Numbered from the stretch's first letter, positions 33,949 to 42,983 are shown. The stretch: DNA of 64,000 bases from Acidimicrobiia bacterium (GCA_022827785.1 JAJEIM010000003.1:35421-99420); one strand, 5' to 3'. A program made the numbers and translations. The notes: generated by a model from the letters alone, not told the origin.

Positions 33949-35559
33949 TCACCCCCCGATAGGACGCGTATACCTGGTGGTTTCGGGAGCGAAGCCGGGG
34001 CGGGCGAAGTCGTCGGCCAGCCAGCGGTGGGTGGGCGCCACCCGGGCCGGGCTGTTGGCGTCCAGCACCTGATGGCTGGGCCCCAGCTTCCGGGGTAGGT
34101 AGCGGCCCCGCGGTTCACCGACGGGCCGCATCCCGGGCGAGTCATCCGCCCATTCCGCGCTCACCTCGCCACGCATGATGGTCATGATGGGCCAGCCGGT
34201 GAAGGTGTGACCCTCCATGATCGACCAGCCCGACCGGGTGTTGATGTGCTCCTTGCCGACCTTCACCTCCCGGCCCAGATCGATGATCACCATGTCGGCG
34301 TCGAATCCCGGCAGGAGCGAGCCCTTGGTCCCCCAGAGGCCGGAGGTCTTGGCGGGGTTCTCGCAACTGACCTGGACGGCCCGCTCGAGGCTGATCCGCC
34401 CCTTGTTGACGCCTTCCGACAGCATCACCGGCAGGAACAACTCCACCCGTGAGAAGCCGGTACGGCAGTCCCAGATCACCGGGTTGTACATCTCCTCGTG
34501 AGAGGCCGGCTCCCAGCCCACCACGTGATCGGACCCGACCACATCCACGATGCCCTCGGCCAGCGCCACCCAGAGAGCCTCGATGTTGTCCCGGCGGCGA
34601 AGGGGGACGTTGATCCGCCAGCCGTACTCGGGCTCGGCCCAGAGCCATGGGGGCCCGGTCTGCGCGTACAGCTCCAGACCCTCGGCTCGGGCCCGGGCCA
34701 CCTCCTCGAAGGACAGCTTGGTGGTGCAGTGCTGGAGATAGAGGGGAACGTGGCCGGGGGTCTGCATGGCCAGGTAGGCATAGGTGCGGATGTGATGGGC
34801 CTCGAGAAAGTCGGGTGAGCGATCGGTCCAGGAACCGAAGTCGGTGCGTCCGCTACTCCGGAGGCGATCCTCGAATATCCGCCCGATCTCCCAGTTCTCG
34901 GGATGGATGTGGACGATCCCCGGATGGCCGATGTGGCCTACCTCCTCCATCACCATATAGACCGTGCCGTCGTCGATACCCGTGCCCAGACCGGCCCGCC
35001 GGGACGGCCAGTTGGTGTCGTCCTCGTCCGACATGCCCTTCATCGAACGGGTCTGGAGGTACAGCTTGTAGGAGGTGACCCCGTGCTCCTCGGCGTACTG
35101 GGGTATCTCCCGGGCGTGCTGGTCGGTCTCCAGCATGTAGGTCAGGTAGGCATCGACATGGCTGTGCTCGTTGATGACATCACGGCCCGACGGGAAGGAC
35201 TCGTTGAACGAGACCACGTCATCCTTCCCTACCACCTCCTTGAAGGGCTTCGTGCCGAGGCGGGTGGTGGGCGCCTGGATACCCCAGGTGGTGATGCCCG
35301 CGGTCGCGGCCGCCCTCGACTCGGTCTTCATGTCGTAATCGAACGGCACGTAGCACCCCGGGTGGGCCTCGGAGTCCACCACTCCCGGCAGCACGTAGTT
35401 GCCGCGGGCGTCGATGGTCCGGTCCGCCGCCGGCATCAACTCCTCGGGAGCGAGCATCGCCACCTTGCCGTCCTTGACGCCGACTGCCACCCGGTAGCGC
35501 CCGCCACCCAGGACGACGGTGCCGTTGATTACCACCAGATCGAGGGGGTTTCCTGCCAT
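33949..35559 (-). CDS. Hydantoinase/dihydropyrimidinase-like amidohydrolase with altered first metal ligand
   Basis: 536 residues from ATG at 35559, with GGAG eight bases upstream; Met at 35580 has no such site. Cyclic amidohydrolase landmarks are the N-terminal beta part, lysine in VTSYKLYLQTR that would be carboxylated, His in IVHIHPENWE, His in PLYLQHCTTK, and Asp in VVGSDHVVGWE. The first metal motif, usually DxHxH, reads VDSEAHPG, so the first His is replaced by Glu. The protein is longer than typical hydantoinases (about 460). It probably opens a cyclic imide, hydantoin or dihydropyrimidine ring. It is the first gene of the eleven-gene operon. Confidence 0.87.
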   Translation of the reverse strand: MAGNPLDLVVINGTVVLGGGRYRVAVGVKDGKVAMLAPEELMPAADRTIDARGNYVLPGVVDSEAHPGCYVPFDYDMKTESRAAATAGITTWGIQAPTTRLGTKPFKEVVGKDDVVSFNESFPSGRDVINEHSHVDAYLTYMLETDQHAREIPQYAEEHGVTSYKLYLQTRSMKGMSDEDDTNWPSRRAGLGTGIDDGTVYMVMEEVGHIGHPGIVHIHPENWEIGRIFEDRLRSSGRTDFGSWTDRSPDFLEAHHIRTYAYLAMQTPGHVPLYLQHCTTKLSFEEVARARAEGLELYAQTGPPWLWAEPEYGWRINVPLRRRDNIEALWVALAEGIVDVVGSDHVVGWEPASHEEMYNPVIWDCRTGFSRVELFLPVMLSEGVNKGRISLERAVQVSCENPAKTSGLWGTKGSLLPGFDADMVIIDLGREVKVGKEHINTRSGWSIMEGHTFTGWPIMTIMRGEVSAEWADDSPGMRPVGEPRGRYLPRKLGPSHQVLDANSPARVAPTHRWLADDFARPGFAPETTRYTRPIGG

Positions 35560-35666
35560 ATCCCGAGCTCCATCCTTCAAGTTGTCGGTCAGTCGTCATT
35601 CCGGTCAGGACCGTACCGCCTGCCCGGAACGTCGGTCCCCGGCGGCTCACTCCACACCGAATCCGG

Positions 35667-35696
35667 TTGACAAACAACGGGGGCTTGGAGTAGAAA
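35667..35696 (+). promoter_or_regulatory. Promoter of the deaminase gene, possibly giving a near-leaderless mRNA
   Basis: A perfect -35 TTGACA (35667-35672), an 18-base spacer and a -10 TAGAAA (35691-35696). Transcription would start around 35703, only about five bases before the ATG at 35708. That would leave almost no 5' leader, even though GGAG occurs at 35699-35702. Confidence 0.5.
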
Positions 35697-35707
35697 CCGG
35701 AGTCGAC

Positions 35708-36298
35708 ATGAGCATACCTCCTGACGAATCCGGGGCTGTCCCGGACGAGACGAGATCGCAGTTGGTCGGTTTGCGGGACCGGGTCGAGGCCTTTGTGGAT
35801 ATCAGGCCTCATGACGCCATCGCCCGTGGGGCCATCCGGGAAGCGATCGAGGGCGGACTCGAGGGCAACGCAGCGGTGGGCTGCCTGATCCTCGACCCCG
35901 ATGGGCAGGTTCTGGTCAGCGACCGCAACCGTATGCTGGCGCCGACATTCCGCAGCGACCTCCACGCCGAGATGTCGGCGATCAACATCTACGAGGACAG
36001 CCATCCGGACGGGGGCGATCTGCGGGAGCACACCCTGATCACTTCCCTCGAACCGTGCGAGATGTGCACGATCCGGATCATCAACTCGGCTGTCACGACC
36101 ACGCTCTGGGTCGCATCCGACCTCGGCAAGGGGGGCATAACCGGCCCCAACTCCCTGGCTCCGCACTGGGCGCGCCTCGCCGAACCCCTGGCCTTCGGCC
36201 AGGCCGACTGCTCGGAGGAGCTGAGCGACATCTCGCTGAAGGTGTTCACCACCACGATCGGCGGCGTGGTCGAGAAGATGATGGCCCGCCGCACCTAG
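35708..36298 (+). CDS. Cytidine/deoxycytidylate-deaminase-family nucleoside or nucleobase deaminase
   Basis: 196 residues from ATG at 35708. The zinc site is HAE in SDLHAEMSA (ligand His and catalytic Glu) and PCEMC in LEPCEMCTIRI (two cysteine ligands). The pattern PCxMC and the spacing of about 30 residues fit the guanine deaminase, tRNA adenosine deaminase and CMP deaminase group. It hydrolytically converts an amino group on a base to a keto group, releasing ammonia. It is transcribed divergently from the catabolic operon, which suggests it may act early in the same pathway, for example on an amino-heterocycle. An N-terminal extension of about 40 residues is unusual. Confidence 0.85.
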   Translation: MSIPPDESGAVPDETRSQLVGLRDRVEAFVDIRPHDAIARGAIREAIEGGLEGNAAVGCLILDPDGQVLVSDRNRMLAPTFRSDLHAEMSAINIYEDSHPDGGDLREHTLITSLEPCEMCTIRIINSAVTTTLWVASDLGKGGITGPNSLAPHWARLAEPLAFGQADCSEELSDISLKVFTTTIGGVVEKMMARRT

Positions 36299-36464
36299 CG
36301 TCCCGAGCCCGGCAGAAGACGCGAAGGTAGCGCCGTTCACCTAGGACCGGGACCATGCCCTCCTAGAAGGGTGCTGAGAAAGACGGGATGGGTTGGCCCA
36401 CGGTCCTCGACCGGGGAGTTCGTTGCCGTCTATCAGGCCAACAGGCCACTGTTCGGTACCTTCC

Positions 36465-37763
36465 CTAGAACATTATGGAGGGGGGCTCCATCGGACTGGG
36501 CCGGCCGCCGTACAGCAACTGGCAATGTCCCGGGGTCGGTCCGACGAAGACCGGATGACCGTGGCGGACGATCTCGGCGGGCATGAGGCAGGCGCCCATC
36601 GTCCCGTCCGGATGGACCACCACCTTGGCGACCGTCGTCTGGGCGCTGACCGGGTTGATGCGCGGCCAGATGATGTGGCCGAGTCCCCAGGCCACGATCT
36701 TGCCGTCTATCTCGCTGAGCGGCCCGACCCGGTGCTGGTGATGGCCGAAGATGATGTCGGCGCCTGCGGCCACCATGGCTTCGGCATGCGCGATGTCATC
36801 CGGGCGGGGTTGGGTGTCGAGTTCCCGACCCCAGTGAATGGTCACGACCACCAGGTCGGCGATGTCGGCGGCTCGCTCCACCGCCGCCACCATGTCGGCC
36901 CGGTCATCACCGCTGGCCATGCCCGGCCGGTCCTCGGTCGCCAGCCACGACCGGCTGAGTAACACACCGCCGAACCCCAGCACGGCGATCTTCCACCCGC
37001 GGATCTCCAGCAGGGCGGGGCTGTAGGCCTCCTCGTAGTCCGACCCGGCCCCCACCGGGTGGATGCCCGCCGCGCGCAGGTTGGCCACCGAGTCGACCAG
37101 TGCCTCGCGGCCGAAGTCGAGCGAGTGGTTGTTGGCCTGGCTGGCCACGTCTATGCCGGCCTCGACAGCGGAGGGAAGGGCGGCCTTATCGCAGCGGAAG
37201 TTGAAGGCCCTGGGCTCCGGCCGGCCCAGATCGGAGACGACGCACTCCATGTTGATGACCGTCAGATCGTCCCTCCGGAAGATGCCCCCAAGCCCCGACC
37301 AGGCGTAGGCGTATCCCTCCGAGGGGAACGTCGGAACATAGACGGGATCGAGAGCGACGTCGCCGATTCCGTGGATGATCAGCGTTTCTCTCGGACGCAC
37401 CGGCGAAGTTGTCATATCGACATATGGAGTCGTTGAGGTGGTGCTCGGAGGGGCGGTCGTGGCGGATGTCGATGTGGAGATGGGAAGGGCCGATGTGGTG
37501 GTCGTGGTCGCCTCCGCAGCCGGCATGGTGGAGGAGCTCACCGCGGTCGATTCCGGCACCGTTGTGCTGGTTGCGAGGGCCGGAGAATCCGTGCTCGTCA
37601 CCGACTGCTCCCCGCTCGCACGATCGGCCCGCTCCACGGGTACCGCCGATGCGCTTACCGTGTCCCCAGAACGGTTCGCCGAGGCGACCGATGAGCCGCA
37701 CGCGGCCGTGCCCATCACCGCCAACACGAGCACCGCGATCTGTAGCTTGTTCAATCGACTCAC
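36465..37763 (-). CDS. CapA-family (PGA_cap) metallophosphatase-fold lipoprotein
   Basis: 432 residues. A signal peptide ends in the lipobox VMGTAACGSS (cysteine 22), followed by roughly 90 residues rich in Ser and Thr that probably form a cell-wall spacer. The catalytic domain from about residue 130 shows the CapA motif series: IHGIGDVALDP, NMECVVSD, SQANNHSLDFG, VTIHWGREL and IFGHHQHRV. CapA proteins take part in poly-gamma-glutamate export or attachment, although many members have unknown function. No CapB or CapC gene is adjacent, so the poly-glutamate role is doubtful. It stands alone, with gaps of 166 and 286 bases on its two sides. Confidence 0.88.
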   Translation of the reverse strand: MSRLNKLQIAVLVLAVMGTAACGSSVASANRSGDTVSASAVPVERADRASGEQSVTSTDSPALATSTTVPESTAVSSSTMPAAEATTTTTSALPISTSTSATTAPPSTTSTTPYVDMTTSPVRPRETLIIHGIGDVALDPVYVPTFPSEGYAYAWSGLGGIFRRDDLTVINMECVVSDLGRPEPRAFNFRCDKAALPSAVEAGIDVASQANNHSLDFGREALVDSVANLRAAGIHPVGAGSDYEEAYSPALLEIRGWKIAVLGFGGVLLSRSWLATEDRPGMASGDDRADMVAAVERAADIADLVVVTIHWGRELDTQPRPDDIAHAEAMVAAGADIIFGHHQHRVGPLSEIDGKIVAWGLGHIIWPRINPVSAQTTVAKVVVHPDGTMGACLMPAEIVRHGHPVFVGPTPGHCQLLYGGRPSPMEPPSIMF

Positions 37764-38049
37764 GCTCTGGCTCCGCCAACGGCTCTCGCCGACCGAGGAA
37801 GGACCGGTGATAGCGCGATCCTAACCACGGGGCCCTCCTCCGAACGTCATCTCCCGACTCGCCCGGGAGTGTTTCACGAGATGACGATTGACACGCCCCG
37901 CCACCGCATGAACGGGTGATTCGCGGTTGCGTCAAGCCCACCGACTGTTTCCAGCCACCTTCCTAGCCTGTATTCTGGGGATCACTTCCCCGTGACCGGG
38001 AAAACGACCTAGGAGGCGAGCGATCGACGCCGACATCACCACCGTCGAG

Positions 38050-38529
38050 ATGGTCTTCCGCCTCGTCCCGTTGCTGATCCTGCTCGGGACCGGAGTGATG
38101 GGCGCCATCGTGGTGCTCAACAACATCACCGCACCCGGCGCCAACCTGGCTTTCGTCGAGCACATCATGACGATGGACACCACCAACATGGATCCGGGAA
38201 CGCAGTGGCGGGAGATCCGGTCGCCGATCCTCCACCGGGTCGCCTTCGCCTCGATCCTCGTCCTGGAGGTGGCGGTCACCGTGTTGTGCCTGGTCGGTAG
38301 CTACAACCTGGCGGCCAACCTCGGGGCGTCGGTCGATGCATGGGAGGCGGCCAAACTCTTCGGTTACCTGGGCTTCATGGCGGCCCTGGTGGTCTGGTTC
38401 CTCATCATCCAGGTGGTGGGCGCCGAGTGGTTCGTCAGCTGGCAGTCGGAGGGCTGGAACGCCATCCGTGACTCCACCCGGATCAATCTGATCACCCTCG
38501 CAGGCGTGATCCTCCTCCGGCTTGCCTAG
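38050..38529 (+). CDS. DUF2165 family small membrane protein
   Basis: 159 residues from the first ATG at 38050, with four membrane helices. The segment FVEHIMTMDTTNMDPGTQWREI between helices 1 and 2, given here in its key parts (FVxHxxxMDTT), is the DUF2165 hallmark. The function is unknown. No ribosome binding site precedes 38050, whereas a perfect AGGAGG at 38011-38016 is followed six bases later by an in-frame ATC codon at 38023. Starting there would add nine residues (IDADITTVE). Translation may therefore start at a non-canonical ATC, or the upstream part may have mutated. Confidence 0.82.
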   Translation: MVFRLVPLLILLGTGVMGAIVVLNNITAPGANLAFVEHIMTMDTTNMDPGTQWREIRSPILHRVAFASILVLEVAVTVLCLVGSYNLAANLGASVDAWEAAKLFGYLGFMAALVVWFLIIQVVGAEWFVSWQSEGWNAIRDSTRINLITLAGVILLRLA

Positions 38530-38563
38530 CCCGCCCCGGTAGCCCGATAGACTCACCCCCGGC

Positions 38564-39085
38564 ATGCGATCCCGCCACCGGCTACGCCGGAATCCCCGAG
38601 CAGTCCTCCCGGTCGTCGCCGTCCTGGCGCTGGGGTCCGTGGCGTGCGGCTCCGACGAGGAAACGTTCTCCGGGATCACCGAAACCGGGATCACAAGCGC
38701 CACGTACACCACCGATACCACAGCCGGCGCCCGACCCGAGCCGGTCGACGACACCACCACCACGGTCGGGGCGGACGAACCGGCCACCGATCATTCACCG
38801 GCCTACGTCAACCATGTGGAGGTGCTCGTCCTGGAGTCCTTTCCGCCGCAGGTGTCGGTGGAGATCGAAGGTGACCATCCGACGCCTTGCCACGAAACCC
38901 TCGTCGAGGTCACCGAGGATGGAACCGACTACGCCGTCATGGTCTGGAGCGTGGCCCCGGAGCCCGGCACCGTATGCGCCCAGGTGCTCGAACCGTTCCA
39001 GGAAGTGGTACCGATCGGGAATGGGTTCGAGCCCGGTGACTACACAGTGACGGTCAACGGGGAGACCCATCCGTTCTCCATCTGA
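38564..39085 (+). CDS. Small secreted lipoprotein of unknown function
   Basis: 173 residues. A basic N-terminus and hydrophobic stretch end in a lipobox LALGSVACGS with cysteine 28, then an acidic and Thr-rich linker to about residue 80. The C-terminal domain (VEVLVLESFPPQVSVEIEGD through VTVNGETHPFSI) has two cysteines that could pair and a repetitive beta-strand pattern suggestive of a small immunoglobulin-like or inhibitor-like beta sandwich. It lies 34 bases after the DUF2165 gene on the same strand. I do not recognise a family and cannot propose a role beyond a surface-exposed lipoprotein. Confidence 0.7.
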   Translation: MRSRHRLRRNPRAVLPVVAVLALGSVACGSDEETFSGITETGITSATYTTDTTAGARPEPVDDTTTTVGADEPATDHSPAYVNHVEVLVLESFPPQVSVEIEGDHPTPCHETLVEVTEDGTDYAVMVWSVAPEPGTVCAQVLEPFQEVVPIGNGFEPGDYTVTVNGETHPFSI

Positions 39086-39185
39086 TCGCGCCCCGCACGT
39101 CCCGCAATCTCGGGCCGCGGGCTCTCGCCCTCCTGAAGGGGTTCGGTTACCGTCAGGGACAGGTGCGATCCGCCGGCTCCGAGGG

Positions 39186-40892
39186 ATGCTGGCGATCCTG
39201 GTGCTCGCCGCCTCGGCCTGCTGGACGAGCGGACCGGATTCGACCCCCTCCACTGAACCTCCGACCACTACGGCGACCACGACCGGGACCACGACCTCAC
39301 AACCGAACCCAATCGCCACATCGGTCCCCCCCACCACCACGTCGACATCCACCACGACCACCGTTCCCGCCACAACCTCGACCACTGCCGGGACGACGAC
39401 CACCACTCTCGTGACCACGACCACCACGCTGCCCGACCCGCCGGAGGCGCCCGAGACCGTGGAACTCACCATCTCGGAGCCGTACGGGATCCGCACCCTG
39501 GATCCGATCAACTCCGACGGCAGCGGTCGAGACGCTCCGGTGCTGACCACCGTGTACGAAACCCTGGCCTGGACCACCCCCTCGGGAGAGGTCCTACCCC
39601 GGCTCGCCACGGGATGGACCGTCTCGGAGGACCGCAGGACCTACACCTTCCACCTGAGGGAGGGCGTCAGGTTCCACAACGGCGCCGACTTCACGGCCGA
39701 GGACGTGGTCTACAGCGTTACGCGCGCCCTCACCGGGGGAAGCCCGGTCGTGCGCCAGCGGGCACGCAACCTCGAAAGCGTGACTGCGATCGACGACCAC
39801 ACAGTCGTCTTCGAACTGAGGGAGCCTTCGGGCGCCTTCCTGTTCGACATCGCCGACCCCACCGGATCCGGGTTCTCGGCGATCCTCACCGAGACGGCGC
39901 CCACCCATGGAACCGCGCCGGTCGGGACCGGGCCGTTCCTATTCGTCTCCCATGTCCCCGGATCGGAGCTTGTCCTCGAATCCAACCCGGACTACTGGGA
40001 TCCGTCCGCCCTCCCCGGTTACGAACGACTCCGGGTTCGCATCATCGAGAACGAGCCGGACCGGGTGGGCGCCATCGAGGCTGGAGAGGTGGCCCTGATC
40101 CGGACGGGCTCCATCGAGGTAGCGGCCGGGTTGGCCGGGAACCCGCTGCTCGAGGTGGTGGGGACACCGGCATGGACCATCTGGCTGCATGCCTCCCGCG
40201 CCGGGGGGACCGCCGACGGCGCAGTGGTCCGAGCCGCATGGCTGTCTCTGGACCGGCAGAGGCTCGCGGACACCGCCTTCTCGGGTGAGGCGGCACCGTG
40301 GTCCACTTCGCATCCCCTGCTCGCGTACGGTCAGGGCCCTGCCGAGCTACCCGGATACCGGCGGGATGTCGAGGCGGCCGCGAGGGTCCTGGTAGAGGCT
40401 GGATACGAGGAAGGGATCAACCTCGAACTTCTCTATCCGGCGAACGAGTACCCGGATGAATTCTTCGACGTCCTCACAACCTCGTGGGCCGAGGCCGGGA
40501 TCGGAGTCGAGCCGGTGCCCGTCGACCGAGCCACCTGGCTGGCCAGGCTGGTCACCGCCGACTACGACCTGACGCTCACCCGCCACGGCTGGTACGCCAA
40601 CCCCTACCGCTACGTGCTCCCGAGGCCGGGCTGGCAAGCGCCTACGGAGAGCATCATCCCCGAACTGGTTCCGGCCCTGACGGACCTGGCGGCAGCAGGC
40701 GACGAGGATCGCCCGGAAGCCTTCCGGAAGGTACAACTGCTGGAGGCGGAGCACGGATATCCCTTCATCGGGGTTGTCTACGTCAACTCGCACCACGCCT
40801 ACCACACCGGTCTGATCGAGAAAGCCGACGTAACCGGCTCGGTAACCGGCGACCGACGTGATCTATACCTCTCCCTGGTGCTGACCGGATAG
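39186..40892 (+). CDS. Family 5 solute-binding lipoprotein (peptide/nickel ABC type), orphan
   Basis: 568 residues. The lipobox LAASACWT places the lipidated cysteine at residue 12, followed by about 80 residues of Thr/Pro/Ser repeats. From about residue 98 the protein follows family 5 binding proteins: IRTLDPINSDGS, LATGWTVSEDRRTYTFHLREG, VRFHNGADFTAEDVVYS and the late VEAGYEEGINLELLYP. The ligand class is usually oligopeptides, nickel chelates or glycosides. No DppB/C or DppD/F-like genes lie nearby, so its permease is elsewhere or it serves as a sensor. The start is fixed because no in-frame start codon occurs just upstream. Confidence 0.88.
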   Translation: MLAILVLAASACWTSGPDSTPSTEPPTTTATTTGTTTSQPNPIATSVPPTTTSTSTTTTVPATTSTTAGTTTTTLVTTTTTLPDPPEAPETVELTISEPYGIRTLDPINSDGSGRDAPVLTTVYETLAWTTPSGEVLPRLATGWTVSEDRRTYTFHLREGVRFHNGADFTAEDVVYSVTRALTGGSPVVRQRARNLESVTAIDDHTVVFELREPSGAFLFDIADPTGSGFSAILTETAPTHGTAPVGTGPFLFVSHVPGSELVLESNPDYWDPSALPGYERLRVRIIENEPDRVGAIEAGEVALIRTGSIEVAAGLAGNPLLEVVGTPAWTIWLHASRAGGTADGAVVRAAWLSLDRQRLADTAFSGEAAPWSTSHPLLAYGQGPAELPGYRRDVEAAARVLVEAGYEEGINLELLYPANEYPDEFFDVLTTSWAEAGIGVEPVPVDRATWLARLVTADYDLTLTRHGWYANPYRYVLPRPGWQAPTESIIPELVPALTDLAAAGDEDRPEAFRKVQLLEAEHGYPFIGVVYVNSHHAYHTGLIEKADVTGSVTGDRRDLYLSLVLTG

Positions 40893-41069
40893 TTGTCGAT
40901 ATCTCCTAAATGGAGGGCATTTCAGGGATGAAGATCGATGCGCGGTGTGGCAGCTCTCAGCGGCGCGGTCCGGGGGTCCCTGCTACAGTGATCCGGCCTA
41001 CCGTTCCGGCACCGGTACATGTAGTGCATAATCTCCTCCGAGCCCTCGGCTCCACATCCGTGAAACCCT

Positions 41070-41099
41070 TTGGGATCGGAGAGCGACAAGCGCTATAAA
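41070..41099 (+). promoter_or_regulatory. Promoter of the coiled-coil binding-protein operon
   Basis: TTGGGA (41070-41075) and TATAAA (41094-41099) are separated by 18 bases. Transcription would begin near 41106, leaving a leader of about 75 bases before the ATG at 41181. The TATAAAT is a striking AT-rich hexamer in this GC-rich DNA. A potential upstream Met at 41070 for the binding protein coincides with this element and is therefore rejected. Confidence 0.6.
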
Positions 41100-41180
41100 T
41101 ACAGGTGCGCCGGTACGCGGCGTGATCCTTGGGGATTGACTGTGCCCAACATGGCAAGCAAGCGAGCGGAAGGACCCCGT

Positions 41181-42983
41181 ATGAAGAAGTTTCGTGGCGC
41201 CATCATCTTGATGGTGGCCCTAGCGTTGCTGGCGTCAGCCTGCGGCGGCGATGACAGTTCGGCCGAGGCCGACGCAGCTGCGGCCGCGGCGGCCGCCGAG
41301 GCCCAGGCAGCGGCGGCCCAGGCAGCGGCAGCGGAGGCCCAGGCAGCGGACGCCCAGGCGCAAGCCGATGCGGCAGCGGCCGAAGCAGCTGCGGCCCAAG
41401 CGGCTCTGGAAGAAGCCCAGGCCGACCTCGAAGCCACCAGGATGGCGGCGGAGGAAGGCGATGCTGAGGCCCAGGCGGCCTTGGAAGCAGCCGAGATGAG
41501 GGCCGCTGAAGAGGCCGAGGCGGCGGCGGCCGCGGCGGCCGATGCGGCGGCGGCCATGGAGGCAGCCGAGGAAGCCCAGATGGCTCTGGAAGAGTCCATG
41601 ATGGTCACCGCGCCCGAGGTCCGTTCCGCCGAGGTTCGCATGGGCATCTACCCCTGCTGTGCCGACCTCGCCTACTGGCAGATCCCGATTGAGTTGGGCT
41701 GGTGGGAAGAGTGGGGTATCACCATCACTCCTAACCAGCCGACCTATCACTACTTCACCGCTTCCCAGGAGATCGTTCCTTGGTTGGAGCGTGGTGACGG
41801 CGATGTTGCGCAGGGCTGGGTACCTGGCGTCTTCGGAACTCTGGAGACCTTCGGTCAGAGCATTCCGCCCATCCACTTCGCTGACATCTACGTCGGCTAT
41901 GCGATCCTGGTAGCCCCGGACAGCGAGGCCAAGACGGCACTCGAGTTCATGGACGAGGGCATGAGCTTCGCGGACGCGGCCACGGCTGCGGTACAGCAGT
42001 TGGTCGGTAAGGAAGTCCATATCCCGCCGCACAGCACGACGCAGTCCCAGTACTCGGATGCCTTCTTCGCCTACCTGCCCCAGTGGTGGGAGGACGTAGT
42101 CGAGGACATTCCGGCCCTGGACGGCGAAGGCAACCCCTTGGTCCTCCTAGGCCGCGACGGGACTCCGGTCCTGGACGACGCAGGTAACCCGCAGCCCATC
42201 CGCATTACCACCAACGACTGGCGTAACTACTCCACTCCGGTGTACGTGGATGACCCGACCATCGTGCAGCTCTCCGCACAAGCCGGCCGGATCGAGTTCG
42301 CCATGCCCTATGGCGCTCCGACCCTCGTGCAGATGATGCGCAACGGGTGGGATCCGCTGATCAACTTCGCCATGATGTACGAGCACGACGCCCTGTCACA
42401 GCAGACCGCGATCGCCTCATCCACCGTTGGTGGCACCGGCCTTTTGGCTCGCCGCGAATGGGTCGAGGAGAACCCGGACCTCGCCTATCGGGTCGTCGCG
42501 ATGGCGAACCGTATTCTCGCCTATCTCGAGGATCCCGCGGTCCAAGAGACGGGTTGGGAGATCGAGGCCAACATCATCAACGAGAAGCGCGGCCTCTCCA
42601 TGGAGCCCGCAGACATCGGAGTGATCTGGGATACGATCGATCCGTCGTTCAACTGGGAAGACCAGGAAGCTCTGTGGGATCTGAGCTTGCCGAGTTACCA
42701 CCCCGAAACCGTATTCAGGACCCAGATCGAGGCCCTGAAGGCAAGGGGAGTCCTGTCCGAGACCTACGACACGCAGGCGGGATTGGAAGAGTTCCTGCTG
42801 GCCCAGGAGATCTACTACGACCTCAAGGACATGCAGGACCGCTCCGATGACCTGTTTGCCCGTGCGGGCGGCATGTCGCTGTCGGACAGCCAGCAGGCCC
42901 TGATCGCTCAGGCCCGGACCTACTACGACAACTACAACTTCTACGACAGTCTTCGCTTCCTTGAGGCAGCCCTGATCGGCTAG
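41181..42983 (+). CDS. NMT1-like binding lipoprotein with long Ala/Glu coiled-coil spacer
   Basis: 600 residues from ATG at 41181, with AAGGA upstream. The lipobox LLASACGGD has its cysteine at residue 21. Residues about 27-140 consist almost only of Ala, Glu, Gln and Asp with a few Met and Arg, an uninterrupted helical or coiled-coil stalk much longer than the usual Thr-rich linker. The binding domain begins near 150 (RMGIYPCCADLAYWQIPIE) and resembles NMT1/THI5 or taurine-type proteins, with aromatic residues that could box a cationic or aromatic ligand. Downstream genes give two permeases and an ATPase. The stalk may hold the domain away from the membrane or oligomerise it. Confidence 0.88.
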   Translation: MKKFRGAIILMVALALLASACGGDDSSAEADAAAAAAAAEAQAAAAQAAAAEAQAADAQAQADAAAAEAAAAQAALEEAQADLEATRMAAEEGDAEAQAALEAAEMRAAEEAEAAAAAAADAAAAMEAAEEAQMALEESMMVTAPEVRSAEVRMGIYPCCADLAYWQIPIELGWWEEWGITITPNQPTYHYFTASQEIVPWLERGDGDVAQGWVPGVFGTLETFGQSIPPIHFADIYVGYAILVAPDSEAKTALEFMDEGMSFADAATAAVQQLVGKEVHIPPHSTTQSQYSDAFFAYLPQWWEDVVEDIPALDGEGNPLVLLGRDGTPVLDDAGNPQPIRITTNDWRNYSTPVYVDDPTIVQLSAQAGRIEFAMPYGAPTLVQMMRNGWDPLINFAMMYEHDALSQQTAIASSTVGGTGLLARREWVEENPDLAYRVVAMANRILAYLEDPAVQETGWEIEANIINEKRGLSMEPADIGVIWDTIDPSFNWEDQEALWDLSLPSYHPETVFRTQIEALKARGVLSETYDTQAGLEEFLLAQEIYYDLKDMQDRSDDLFARAGGMSLSDSQQALIAQARTYYDNYNFYDSLRFLEAALIG

